Below, piece after piece: positions 30,866 through 39,050 of a DNA stretch of 64,000 nt. Numbering within the stretch: the first letter of the stretch is position 1; each line of letters opens with the position of its first letter. The notes below the pieces were generated by a model. It made no database searches and had not been told where the DNA came from. It worked only from the letters and a program-made list of their open reading frames with translations. A program made the translations under genes and the position numbers. Source of the DNA: Stackebrandtia albiflava (GTDB lineage Bacteria; Actinomycetota; Actinomycetes; Mycobacteriales; Micromonosporaceae); assembly GCF_007994225.1 (NCBI RefSeq), contig NZ_VLLL01000005.1, positions 1,287,142 to 1,351,141 of the forward strand. Direction: 5' to 3'.

Positions 30866-31761
30866 TGGAGGACATCCTCACCGGACAGGCGGCGGTCGAC
30901 GAACTCCTCCGGGTCCTCGACCTGGAGCAGATCGACGTCAACCTGTTCCGGGGTGTCGGTCCACGGGTGTCGCCGCAGCGCGTGTTCGGGGGACAGGTCG
31001 CCGGGCAGGCGCTGGTCGCCGCCGGCCGCACGGTGGACCCCGACAGGTCCGTCCATTCGCTACACGGGTACTTCGTGCGTCCCGGTGACTCGACCAAACC
31101 CATCGTCTACCAGGTGGAACGCATCCGTGACGGCCGATCGTTCTCGGTGCGGCGCACCCAGGCGTTCCAGGGCGGACAGCAGATCTTCTTCATGTCGGCC
31201 TCGTTCCACATAGGCGAGGAGGGTCTGGAGCACAACGCCCCGGCGCCGAGTGACGTGCCGCCGCCCGAGGAGGTCCCGACCCTTCCCGAACGGCTGGCGG
31301 CCCACCCGGATCGGCTCGGCATCTGGTCGAGGACGGCGCGACCCATCGACGTGCGCTACATCGGGGAGTCCGGGTTCGCGGCCTCCGGTGAACGGCCTCC
31401 CTCGTCGCAACAGCGGGTGTGGATGCGCGCCGCCGGTGACCTGCCCGACGATCCGCTGCTGCACGTGTGCGTCCTGACCTACGCCAGTGACCTGACCCTG
31501 CTGGACACCGTCCTCAACCAACACGGCCAGGTGTGGGGACCGGGCGGCTATCTGGGCACCAGCCTCGACCACGCGTTGTGGTTCCATCGCCCGTTCCGCG
31601 CCGACGAATGGTTCCTCTACGACTCCGAGTCGCCGTCGGCGGCGCGGGGCCGGGGACTCGCCACCGGCCAGTTCTTCACCGCCGACGGCGTCCACATCGC
31701 CTCGGCCGTCCAGGAGGGACTGCTGCGCCGCACCCCGCAGGTCCCGCCGGGCGTGCCTTAG
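30865..31761 (+). CDS. tesB: Acyl-CoA thioesterase II
   Basis: A 298-aa double-hotdog thioesterase hydrolysing acyl-CoA to free fatty acid and CoA. RVFGGQVAGQALVAAGRT and LHGYFVRPGD belong to the first hotdog, and LGTSLDHALWFHRPFRADEWFLYD, GRGLATGQFFT and IASAVQEGLLR to the second, as in E. coli TesB. The GTG overlaps the pyk stop, so translation is coupled. Confidence 0.93.
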   Translation: MEDILTGQAAVDELLRVLDLEQIDVNLFRGVGPRVSPQRVFGGQVAGQALVAAGRTVDPDRSVHSLHGYFVRPGDSTKPIVYQVERIRDGRSFSVRRTQAFQGGQQIFFMSASFHIGEEGLEHNAPAPSDVPPPEEVPTLPERLAAHPDRLGIWSRTARPIDVRYIGESGFAASGERPPSSQQRVWMRAAGDLPDDPLLHVCVLTYASDLTLLDTVLNQHGQVWGPGGYLGTSLDHALWFHRPFRADEWFLYDSESPSAARGRGLATGQFFTADGVHIASAVQEGLLRRTPQVPPGVP

Positions 31762-31782
31762 AGCTCTCAGTCGCCACGACGC

Positions 31783-31816
31783 CTCGGGGGCGCCGGCCGA
31801 AGCCGACGCCCCCGAG
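31783..31816. terminator. Hairpin terminator between convergent genes
   Basis: CTCGGGGGCG (31783-31792) pairs with CGCCCCCGAG (31807-31816), after tesB and the convergent membrane protein gene. Confidence 0.75.
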
Positions 31817-31828
31817 ACCGCGCGGTGA

Positions 31829-33001
31829 TCAGTGGCCTTCCACCAGCCCTCCGGACGTGTCGCCCGCGGGCATCGAACCGTCCACCATGCCCGGTGCGGT
31901 GTCGGTGTACCCGTCCGAGGGGAGCGAACCGTCGACCATGCCGGGTGAGTCGTCCACGTAGCCCTCGGCCATCGGGTCGACCGACACCAGGCCGGTGCCG
32001 GCGGAACCGGTGTCGTCGTACAGGACGACGTGGTCGTACTCGTCCTGCGGCGCCGGTTCCGAGTACGTGTACGGCGAGTCGTCGTAGGTCTGGTACTCGG
32101 TGTACGGCCCCGAGTCGACCGGGGGCTCCGACTCGTACTGCGGCTCGGTGGGGTAGTACTCCGGCTGCGGCTCGTACACGGGTTCACTGGGCTGCGGCGA
32201 CGGTTGCGAGGTCTCCGGCTCGGGCGTCCACGACTGCGCGGGCGTTGTCGAGGTGCCCGTGTCGTCGCCCCCGGACGGGGCGTCGGAGCCGGCCGCCGGC
32301 GTGTCCCCGCCGGCGGGCGCGTCCTCATCGGACTCCGCGGCCTCGTCGCCGGTGGATTCGCCCGGTGAGTCGGCGTCGGTGGGCGACTCCGGTTCCACGG
32401 TCGTGCCGCCGCCCGTCCACGGGTCGATCGCGCCGTCCTCGGTGACGACGATCGTGGTCTCGGCGGGGAGGTCGGTAGCCGTGGACGTCACCACACCACC
32501 GACGCCGACCGCGGCCAGCACCACCACCGACAGCGCGGCCACCGTCACCTTCACCCGCTGCACCACCAGTTTCAACTGCGCGGCCCGGCTGCGAAGCGCC
32601 GCCGGAATGCGCGCCAGCCGCTCGGTGGCCTCGCTCCAGCGGTCCGACAGGTCGGTGAAGAACGCCGCGATGGGTGCCGCGATCGGCCACGTCGACGGCC
32701 GGGTCAACCTGATCGCTCCACCGGGCGCGGTTGGCACCACCGTCGCCCGTGGCGCCCGGAACACCGCCAGCGGCGACCGGTCCACGGCGGTGCGGGGCCT
32801 GGCCGCCGCCACGATGGCGCGGACCGACCGGTACACGGCGGGTTCGGCGACCGCGCGCGGCCGGTCGTAGACCACCGGCACCGGCGCGGACCTGAACACC
32901 CCGGCGCGGGCGGCCCTGGCCCGCGGCGCCTGCGACAGATCGGCGAACGGTGACACCGCCGACGCCGTCTCCGGCCCGGTCACCTCATCGATGGTGCGCA
33001 T
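31829..33001 (-). CDS. Single-pass membrane protein with long disordered, repetitive exposed tail
   Basis: A 390-aa protein of no recognised family. Residues 1-150 are a basic cytoplasmic part, a helix lies at about 155-178 (VTVAALSVVVLAAVGVGGVV), and about 210 residues of Pro/Glu/Ser/Tyr-rich sequence follow outside. The tail includes QPEYYPTEPQYESEPP and ends with repeats of PGMVDGS separated by 12-residue spacers. It could be a cell-wall-spanning or scaffold protein. The ATG has GGAGGG about 10 nt upstream. It is divergent from the SARP regulator. Confidence 0.7.
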   Translation of the reverse strand: MRTIDEVTGPETASAVSPFADLSQAPRARAARAGVFRSAPVPVVYDRPRAVAEPAVYRSVRAIVAAARPRTAVDRSPLAVFRAPRATVVPTAPGGAIRLTRPSTWPIAAPIAAFFTDLSDRWSEATERLARIPAALRSRAAQLKLVVQRVKVTVAALSVVVLAAVGVGGVVTSTATDLPAETTIVVTEDGAIDPWTGGGTTVEPESPTDADSPGESTGDEAAESDEDAPAGGDTPAAGSDAPSGGDDTGTSTTPAQSWTPEPETSQPSPQPSEPVYEPQPEYYPTEPQYESEPPVDSGPYTEYQTYDDSPYTYSEPAPQDEYDHVVLYDDTGSAGTGLVSVDPMAEGYVDDSPGMVDGSLPSDGYTDTAPGMVDGSMPAGDTSGGLVEGH

Positions 33002-33146
33002 AACTTCCAGTCCCTCCGCGAAACGACGCAGTAAGCCGCGGCGACCGCTGTCGTCGCCGCCGCGACCACGTCACGTTACGATTCGCCGGTTGCACAAAGG
33101 TTGCAGCAGGAACCGGGACGACCGACCACATCGGCCCGGATCGGAG

Positions 33147-33175
33147 ATGACAGCCCGGAGGCGGCGCATTAGGGT
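33147..33175 (+). promoter_or_regulatory. Promoter of the SARP regulator (leaderless)
   Basis: ATGACA (33147-33152; 5/6 match to TTGACA), a 17-bp spacer and TAGGGT (33170-33175) lie 6 nt before the GTG start. This predicts transcription starting at the initiation codon itself. Confidence 0.65.
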
Positions 33176-33181
33176 GGTGAC

Positions 33182-36100
33182 GTGACAAAGCCTTCGGAGG
33201 GCGTCCGCATCGGCCTACTCGGCGAAGTCGTCCTGTATGGACAACGGGGCCACGTCAGTGCCGGAACCCCCAAACAAGCCTGCGTGTTGGCCGTGCTCGC
33301 CATGCAACCCCACCGTGCCGTCACCGCCGACGCTTTAATGGACCGGCTGTGGGGCGACAACCCGCCCGACACCGCCCGTAAGACCCTCGCGGGCTACGTC
33401 GCCCGGTTGCGGGGACTGCTGAAAGACTGCGACCTCAGCATCACCTGCCGCGCCTCCTCGTACACCCTGTGGGCCCGGCCCGAACACATCGACCTCCATC
33501 TGATGCGGGAACTGACCGGCCGCGCCAGGCAGGAGGAGCCCCACGCCGCCGCCGCCAGCCGCCGTGCCGCCGCCTCCCTGTGGCGCGGAACCCCGTTGAC
33601 GGGAGTGCGCGGTCGTTGGGCGGAACTGGCCCGCACCAGCCTGGAGCGCGAACACGTCGGAATCTGGAGCGAACTGTTCGCCGCCGAGCTCGCCGCCGGG
33701 AACCACCAGCGCATCCTGCCCGAACTCGCCGAATGGGTCGCCCGCGAACCGGTCCACGAGACCCTCACCGCGCACCACATGCTCGCCCTGCACCGAAGTG
33801 GACGTACCACCGAGGCGTTGGCCGCGTACCGGTCGATCAGGGCCGCGCTGCGCGACGAACACGGCAGCGAACCGGGTCGCGCCCTCACCGAGCTCCACCG
33901 GCGGATCCTCCAGGACGACCCCCAGTTGCGTCCCGAGGCGGCCACCGAACCCGTCGCCGCGTCGCGCTCCGCCCGCACGCCCCGGCAACTGCCGGCCGCG
34001 CCCCACGCCTTCACCGGCCGTCACGCGGAACTGACCCGGCTCGACGACCTCATCGCCCCCGACGGGACACTCCCGGTCATCGCGATAGTCGGGGCCGGCG
34101 GCACCGGAAAGACCGCGCTGGCGCTCGCCTGGGCGCACAGGGTCATCGACCGGTTCCCCGACGGGCAGCTCTTCATCGACCTGCAGGGCCGGTCGATCAC
34201 CGAACCGGTGCGCGCCGAGGACGCCCTGGAGATGCTGCTGAGGTCGCTCGGGGTCGCGATCGCCGACATCCCGGAACGCCCCGCCGACAAGGCCGCACTG
34301 TACCGCTCGCTGCTGGCGGGACGCCGCGTGCTCATCGTCTGCGACAACGTCGCCGACTCCGCCCAGTTGCGCCCGCTGTTGCCCGGCGGCGACAGCAGCC
34401 TCGTCGTCGCCACCAGCCGCACGCGACTGACCGGGATCGCCGCGGGTCACGACCTGCGTAGCCTCACCCTCGACGCCCTCTCCCACGCCGACGCCGTCGC
34501 GTTGCTGGACCGGCTCCTCACCGAACCCGACACCCGCCCCTACCACTCCCGGTTGGCGTTGCTGTGCGGCGGCCTCCCCCTGGCGTTGCGACTGGCGGCC
34601 GGCCGGCTCGACCCCGATCTGACCGCCGAGGAACTGACCGACCTGTTGACCGGACCCGAACGGCTGGCCGCCCTGACCGCCGACGACGACCCGGCACTGG
34701 GACTGCGCGCCAGTTTCGACCGCTCGATGCAGGCACTCCCGGAGGCCGCGGCGAGGCTGTTCCGCGCCATGGGCGGCTTCCCCGTCAGCCCCGCCGAACC
34801 CGAACCACTCGCGGCCGTGACCGGGACGACCGTCGCCGACACGCTGACCCGGCTGAGGACGCTGGCCTCGGCGCACCTGGTCCACCGCGTCGACAAGACC
34901 CAGTGGGGGATGCACGACCTCCTGCGGGAGTACGCCGCCGCCCGGCACCGTGAACTCGACGGACCGGGCGACCGCACCCCCGCGTACAACTGGTACGTGG
35001 ACGCCGCCCTGGCGGCCCGGGAACTGGTCTTCGGGGTACCACCGCACATACGGCTGTCACCCCCGTCGGAGGTCCCCACACCGGAGCTGGCCGACCGGCA
35101 GGCAGCACTCGACTGGGTCGACCAGCGGCTGGACACCCTGTTGGCGATCGCGCGACACGCGGTCGCCGACCAGGCCTGGTGCCAGGTCGCCGACCTGGTG
35201 TCCGGCCTGTGGCGTCACCTGTTCTTCAGGCAACGCGTCGAACGCATGCGGGGCCTGTTGACCGACGGCGTCCTGGCCGCCACCCGGTTGGGAGACGATG
35301 GGCGGCTCGTGGAGTTCCTGCGGTTGGCCGCGCACGCGGAGTCCGACGCCGGAGAGCGGACCGCCGCCGCGGAACGGCTCACCGAGTCCGTCGCCATCGC
35401 CGAACGCATCGGACACGGGTTGGGCGCCGCCCTGGGCCGCCTCGCCATGGGACAGGTCCAGCTCCAGCTCGGCGACAACGACTCCGCCTACCGGAACGCG
35501 CAGGAGGCACACCACGCCGCCGTCGCGCTGGAGGTGTGGCACATCGCGGCCGACGCCCTGGACGACATGGGGCACGCCGCCGCCGTCCGCGGCGACCACC
35601 TGCTGGCCAAGGAGCACATCACGGCCGCCCTGCGGCTGCTGGCCGAACACGGCGAACAGGGCAACCGAGACCCGATCACCACCCACCTGGGCCGGGTCCA
35701 GGTGCGTCTGGGTGAACTGGACGCCGCCGAGGAGTCGTTGCAGTCGTCGCTGCGGGTCGCGGTGTCGACCGACGACCGTATCGCCGAGGCGTTCAACCGC
35801 AGCATCATCGGCTGCCTGCGCACCGCCCAGGGACGACACCAGGAGGCGGTGGAGGAACACCATCGCGCACTCCTGCTGGGACTCAACAGCGGCGGCACCG
35901 GCCTCCACACCGAACTGCTCAACAACGCGGGGGAGGGGTACACCGCCGCCGGGCGGCCGCAACGCGCCCGCGACCACCACGCCGAGGCACTACACATCGC
36001 CGAACAGGCCGATGACCCGTACGAGACCATGCGGGCGTGCCGGGGCCTGGCGGACGCGTGTACGGCGCTGGGCGAGTCCGACGCGGCGGCCGAACACCGT

Positions 36101-36187
36101 GCCCGCGCCGACCGTCTGGCACTGCGACTCGGAATCGTGCCCCGCTCCCACGAACCGCCGGCCCGGGAGCCGCAGTCGGTCGGTTGA
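33182..36187 (+). CDS. AfsR/SARP-family regulator with BTAD, NB-ARC and TPR domains
   Basis: A 1001-aa transcription factor. Residues about 8-95 form an OmpR-type winged helix (IGLLGEVVLYGQRGHVSAGTPKQ...), 100-245 a bacterial transcriptional activation domain, and about 270-520 an NB-ARC ATPase with P-loop VGAGGTGKTALALAW and VLIVCDN. The C-terminal 300 residues are TPR-like repeats. SARPs of this size activate secondary-metabolite genes and integrate nucleotide or kinase signals, but no biosynthetic cluster is in the window. The GTG start is leaderless. A hairpin at 36191-36225 terminates it. Confidence 0.93.
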   Translation: MTKPSEGVRIGLLGEVVLYGQRGHVSAGTPKQACVLAVLAMQPHRAVTADALMDRLWGDNPPDTARKTLAGYVARLRGLLKDCDLSITCRASSYTLWARPEHIDLHLMRELTGRARQEEPHAAAASRRAAASLWRGTPLTGVRGRWAELARTSLEREHVGIWSELFAAELAAGNHQRILPELAEWVAREPVHETLTAHHMLALHRSGRTTEALAAYRSIRAALRDEHGSEPGRALTELHRRILQDDPQLRPEAATEPVAASRSARTPRQLPAAPHAFTGRHAELTRLDDLIAPDGTLPVIAIVGAGGTGKTALALAWAHRVIDRFPDGQLFIDLQGRSITEPVRAEDALEMLLRSLGVAIADIPERPADKAALYRSLLAGRRVLIVCDNVADSAQLRPLLPGGDSSLVVATSRTRLTGIAAGHDLRSLTLDALSHADAVALLDRLLTEPDTRPYHSRLALLCGGLPLALRLAAGRLDPDLTAEELTDLLTGPERLAALTADDDPALGLRASFDRSMQALPEAAARLFRAMGGFPVSPAEPEPLAAVTGTTVADTLTRLRTLASAHLVHRVDKTQWGMHDLLREYAAARHRELDGPGDRTPAYNWYVDAALAARELVFGVPPHIRLSPPSEVPTPELADRQAALDWVDQRLDTLLAIARHAVADQAWCQVADLVSGLWRHLFFRQRVERMRGLLTDGVLAATRLGDDGRLVEFLRLAAHAESDAGERTAAAERLTESVAIAERIGHGLGAALGRLAMGQVQLQLGDNDSAYRNAQEAHHAAVALEVWHIAADALDDMGHAAAVRGDHLLAKEHITAALRLLAEHGEQGNRDPITTHLGRVQVRLGELDAAEESLQSSLRVAVSTDDRIAEAFNRSIIGCLRTAQGRHQEAVEEHHRALLLGLNSGGTGLHTELLNNAGEGYTAAGRPQRARDHHAEALHIAEQADDPYETMRACRGLADACTALGESDAAAEHRARADRLALRLGIVPRSHEPPAREPQSVG

Positions 36188-36190
36188 CGG

Positions 36191-36225
36191 CCGTCCCGCC
36201 GGGGTCGTTCCCGACGGCGGGACGG
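36191..36225 (+). terminator. Hairpin terminator after the SARP gene
   Basis: CCGTCCCGCCG (36191-36201) pairs perfectly with CGGCGGGACGG (36215-36225), 3 nt after the stop codon. Confidence 0.75.
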
Positions 36226-36318
36226 TCACCGCGACGCCGACCAGCCGGGTCGCCTCTCCAGGCGCGAACCCACCCCTCCACGGGGTCGATCCCGGCGGGC
36301 CTGGGCGACAATCGACGC

Positions 36319-36768
36319 ATGCGACTGTCCGCCCGTGTTGACTACGCCCTGCGTGCCTGCCTCGCCCTCACCGAGGCGGGTGACGTCTGGACCTCGGCCG
36401 AACGCGTGGCCACCGCCCAGCAGATCCCCGCCAAGTTCTGCGAGTCGATCCTGCTGCAACTGCGGCGCGGCGGGATCGTGGAGTCCAGGCGCGGCCCCGA
36501 CGGTGGGCATCGCCTCGCGCGCGCCGCGGAGGAGATCTCGCTCGCCGAGGTGATCCGGGTCGTGGACGGTCCACTCGTGGGCGTGCGGGGGCAACGACCC
36601 GAGCACGTCGACTACTCCGGCGCGGCCCGTACCCTCCAGGACGTCTGGATCGCTCTGCGCGCGAGCGAGCGGCGGATCCTGGAGTCGGTCACGCTGCGAG
36701 ACGTCGCCGCCGCCGACCTGCCCGAGAGCGTCGCCGAGCTGGCCGCCGACCCGGCGGCGTGGCGTTGA
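36319..36768 (+). CDS. Rrf2-family transcriptional regulator
   Basis: A 149-aa regulator. MRLSARVDYALRACLALTEAG and IPAKFCESILLQLRRGGIVESRRGPDGGHRLAR are the family's winged-helix signature. The three clustered cysteines that hold Fe-S in IscR/NsrR are missing; only two lone Cys residues (in RAC and KFC) remain, so a thiol switch or ligand is more likely than a cluster. The ATG has no ribosome site but follows GACAAT (36307-36312) by 6 nt, suggesting a leaderless mRNA. It probably controls the next gene through the palindrome at 36843. Confidence 0.9.
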   Translation: MRLSARVDYALRACLALTEAGDVWTSAERVATAQQIPAKFCESILLQLRRGGIVESRRGPDGGHRLARAAEEISLAEVIRVVDGPLVGVRGQRPEHVDYSGAARTLQDVWIALRASERRILESVTLRDVAAADLPESVAELAADPAAWR

Positions 36769-36842
36769 CGTCCCGGTAGACCGGGCGGAACGAGGGTCCT
36801 CGTTCCATGTCCTCCGTGTGCATCCGAGACACACCGGCCCAC

Positions 36843-36877
36843 TTAGTTGACAAATCCTACTGTTTTAGTCAAGCTAA
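36843..36877 (+). promoter_or_regulatory. Rrf2-like operator and -35 of the TSUP transporter gene
   Basis: TTAGTTGAC (36843-36851) and GTCAAgCTAA (36868-36877) form a long inverted repeat with one extra G. TTGACA (36847-36852) inside the left arm is a consensus -35. The pattern GTTGAC...TTTTAGTCAA resembles operators I recall for non-cluster Rrf2 regulators. The stretch is AT-rich against its surroundings. Confidence 0.65.
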
Positions 36878-36907
36878 TGGGAATTCAATCGCCTCAGGGA
36901 GCACACC

Positions 36908-37789
36908 ATGCCCACCCTCATCATCATCGCCGCAGCCGGACTCCTCGCCCAACTCATCGACGGCGGGCTGGGCATGGGCTACGGCGTCATATCCACATCC
37001 CTACTCCTGGCCACCGGACTCGCCCCCGCCGCCGCATCCGCCACCGTCCACCTCGCCGAGATCGGCACCACCCTCGTATCCGGCATCTCACACTGGCGCT
37101 TCGGCAACATCGACTGGGGCGTCACCCTCCGCATCGCCGTCCCCGGCGCGATCGGCGCCTTCCTCGGCGCCACCGCTCTGGCCAACCTCCCCGCCGCCAA
37201 CGCCGCACCATGGACCGCCGGCATCCTCATCCTCCTCGGCATCTACCTGCTGACCAGATTCGCCCGGCCCCGCGCCGTCCCCACCTCCGGCCGCCGCCCC
37301 CTACGCACCCGCCACCTCGCCCCCCTCGGACTCGTCGGAGGTGCCGTGGACGCCACCGGAGGCGGCGGCTGGGGCCCCATCGCCACCACCACGCTCCTCG
37401 CCGGCGGCAGACTGCACCCACGCAAGACCATCGGCTCGGTCAGCGCCGCCGAATTCGCCGTCTCCGTCGCCGCGAGCATCGGATTCCTCATCGCACTCAC
37501 CGACTCCGGCATCCTGTGGCCCGCCGTGGCCGCCCTCCTCATCGGAGGCGCCGTCGCCGCACCCCTCGCCGCCTGGCTGGTCCGCCGCCTCCCCACCCAC
37601 ATCCTCGGAACCGCCGTCGGCGGCGTCATCATCGCCACCAACGCCCGGACCGTCCTCAACGCACTCGACGCCGCCACCACGGTCCACGCCGTCACCTACA
37701 CCGCCGTCGCCGCCGCCTGGGCCACGACCCTCGTCCTCACCCTCCGCAACCACGCCGCGAAACGACTCCAGACCGCCACCGCGGCATGA
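36908..37789 (+). CDS. TSUP (TauE/SafE) family membrane transporter
   Basis: A 293-aa protein with eight predicted helices and the TSUP twin-domain pattern: AQLIDGGLGMGYGVISTSLLLATG in the first half and GLVGGAVDATGGGGWGPIATTTLL in the second, each followed by a His/Glu-containing ATVHLAEIGTT or GSVSAAEFAVS segment. TSUP proteins export sulfite, sulfoacetate or related anions. GGGAG lies about 5 nt upstream of the ATG. The upstream Rrf2 gene and palindrome suggest response to sulfur or reactive electrophile stress (inference). Confidence 0.9.
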   Translation: MPTLIIIAAAGLLAQLIDGGLGMGYGVISTSLLLATGLAPAAASATVHLAEIGTTLVSGISHWRFGNIDWGVTLRIAVPGAIGAFLGATALANLPAANAAPWTAGILILLGIYLLTRFARPRAVPTSGRRPLRTRHLAPLGLVGGAVDATGGGGWGPIATTTLLAGGRLHPRKTIGSVSAAEFAVSVAASIGFLIALTDSGILWPAVAALLIGGAVAAPLAAWLVRRLPTHILGTAVGGVIIATNARTVLNALDAATTVHAVTYTAVAAAWATTLVLTLRNHAAKRLQTATAA

Positions 37790-37839
37790 AAAGCCCGAAA
37801 ACACCGCACCACCCCGGCGACGCCGATACCGTCGACGAC

Positions 37840-37980
37840 ATGAACAAGCGACGCATCCTCTCGGCCACCGCCGCCGCCCTCCTCGCCGTCACCCTCACCG
37901 CCTGCGGCGGTGGCGACGACGGAGACGACAACCAGGAAGACCAGCAGAACGAACAGCAGGAAGACAACGACGACGACTGA
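37840..37980 (+). CDS. Tiny acidic lipoprotein
   Basis: A 46-aa precursor: MNKRRIL, a hydrophobic Ala/Leu stretch and lipobox LTAC, leaving a mature lipid-anchored peptide of about 25 residues made almost only of Gly, Asp, Glu, Gln and Asn. No Shine-Dalgarno; TACCGT at 37827-37832 lies 7 nt before the ATG, so probably leaderless. Function unknown; the acidic tail could bind cations. It is too short for most gene callers. Confidence 0.6.
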   Translation: MNKRRILSATAAALLAVTLTACGGGDDGDDNQEDQQNEQQEDNDDD

Positions 37981-38089
37981 CCACACCGGACCCGGCGGCA
38001 CCCGCCGGGTCCGAACCCCGCCCACACCACCGGTTCGGCGATAGACTCCCAGCCACCGCACTCGGCCCCCACCACCGTCGAGGAGCCAC

Positions 38090-39049
38090 ATGAACCGGCC
38101 GTTCGCCTCCAGTCGAGACCTCACACCCAAGACCCAGACCCTCGAAACCATCGGCGACGGAGTCTGGGCACTCACCGCGGAAGGCGACCCCAACGTCGGC
38201 GCCGTCGAAGGCGAGGACTTCCTCGTGTGCATCGAGGCGACCGCCACACCCCACACCGCCAGTCAATGGCTGCGGCGACTCCGCAGGCACACCGACAAAC
38301 CCGTCCGACACCTCGTGCTGACCCACTACCACGCCGTACGAACCCTCGGCGCCTCCGCGTTCGACGCCACCGAGATCATCGCCCACGAGAACACCCACGC
38401 GCTCATCCGGGAACGCGGCCGCCAGGACTGGGAATCCGAACACGCCCGCATGCCACGACTCTTCGACCACCCCGAGACGATCCCCGGCCTCACCCACCCG
38501 ACCGTCACGTTCACCGACCGCCTCACCATCCCCCTGGGCGGCGACCGCGGCGACCTCGTCCTCGCCCACTGCGGCCCCGGCCACACCGAGGGCGACATCG
38601 TCGCGTGGATACCCCGGCAACGGATCCTCTTCGCCGGCGACCTCGTCGAATCCCGCGCCGCCCTCTACACCGGAGACGCCTTCCACCACCCGTGGTCCAC
38701 CACCACACTGGACCGCATCGCCGCCTTCGAGGCCGACACGCTCGTCGGCGGCCGCGGCGCCACCGTCACCGGACACGCCGACGTGAACGCCGCCATCGGC
38801 CAGACCCGCCGATTCCTCACCACCATGATCGAGCGGACCCGCGCCGTCCACGACGCCGACGGCACCCTGGAAGCCGCCTACGCGGCGGTCCACGACGCAC
38901 TCGCCCCCGAGTACGGCCGGTGGCCGATCTTCCAGCACTGCCTGCCCTTCAACGTCTCCCGCCTCTGGGACGAACTCGACGGCATCACCCGCCCACGCAT
39001 CTGGACCACCGAACGCGACCGGCAGATCTGGGAAAGACTCCAGGACTGA
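38090..39049 (+). CDS. MBL-fold hydrolase with variant metal-binding motif
   Basis: A 319-aa metallo-beta-lactamase-fold protein. The usual HxHxDH is replaced by LTHYHAVRTLGASAF, while HCGPGHTEGDIVAW and LFAGDLVESRAA are kept. I recall a distinct family with the same THYHAVR motif, so this is a subfamily trait and not decay. Loss of the Asp/His pair suggests one metal or an altered reaction. GAGGAG lies upstream of the ATG. It ends 1 nt before the FAD monooxygenase start, and the two probably act together on an aromatic compound. Confidence 0.85.
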   Translation: MNRPFASSRDLTPKTQTLETIGDGVWALTAEGDPNVGAVEGEDFLVCIEATATPHTASQWLRRLRRHTDKPVRHLVLTHYHAVRTLGASAFDATEIIAHENTHALIRERGRQDWESEHARMPRLFDHPETIPGLTHPTVTFTDRLTIPLGGDRGDLVLAHCGPGHTEGDIVAWIPRQRILFAGDLVESRAALYTGDAFHHPWSTTTLDRIAAFEADTLVGGRGATVTGHADVNAAIGQTRRFLTTMIERTRAVHDADGTLEAAYAAVHDALAPEYGRWPIFQHCLPFNVSRLWDELDGITRPRIWTTERDRQIWERLQD

Positions 39050-39050
39050 C

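Noticed and set aside
38090-39049. MBL gene as an inactivated enzyme
   Set aside because: The THYHAVR variant looks like a family trait; the frame is intact and the other metal ligands are present.
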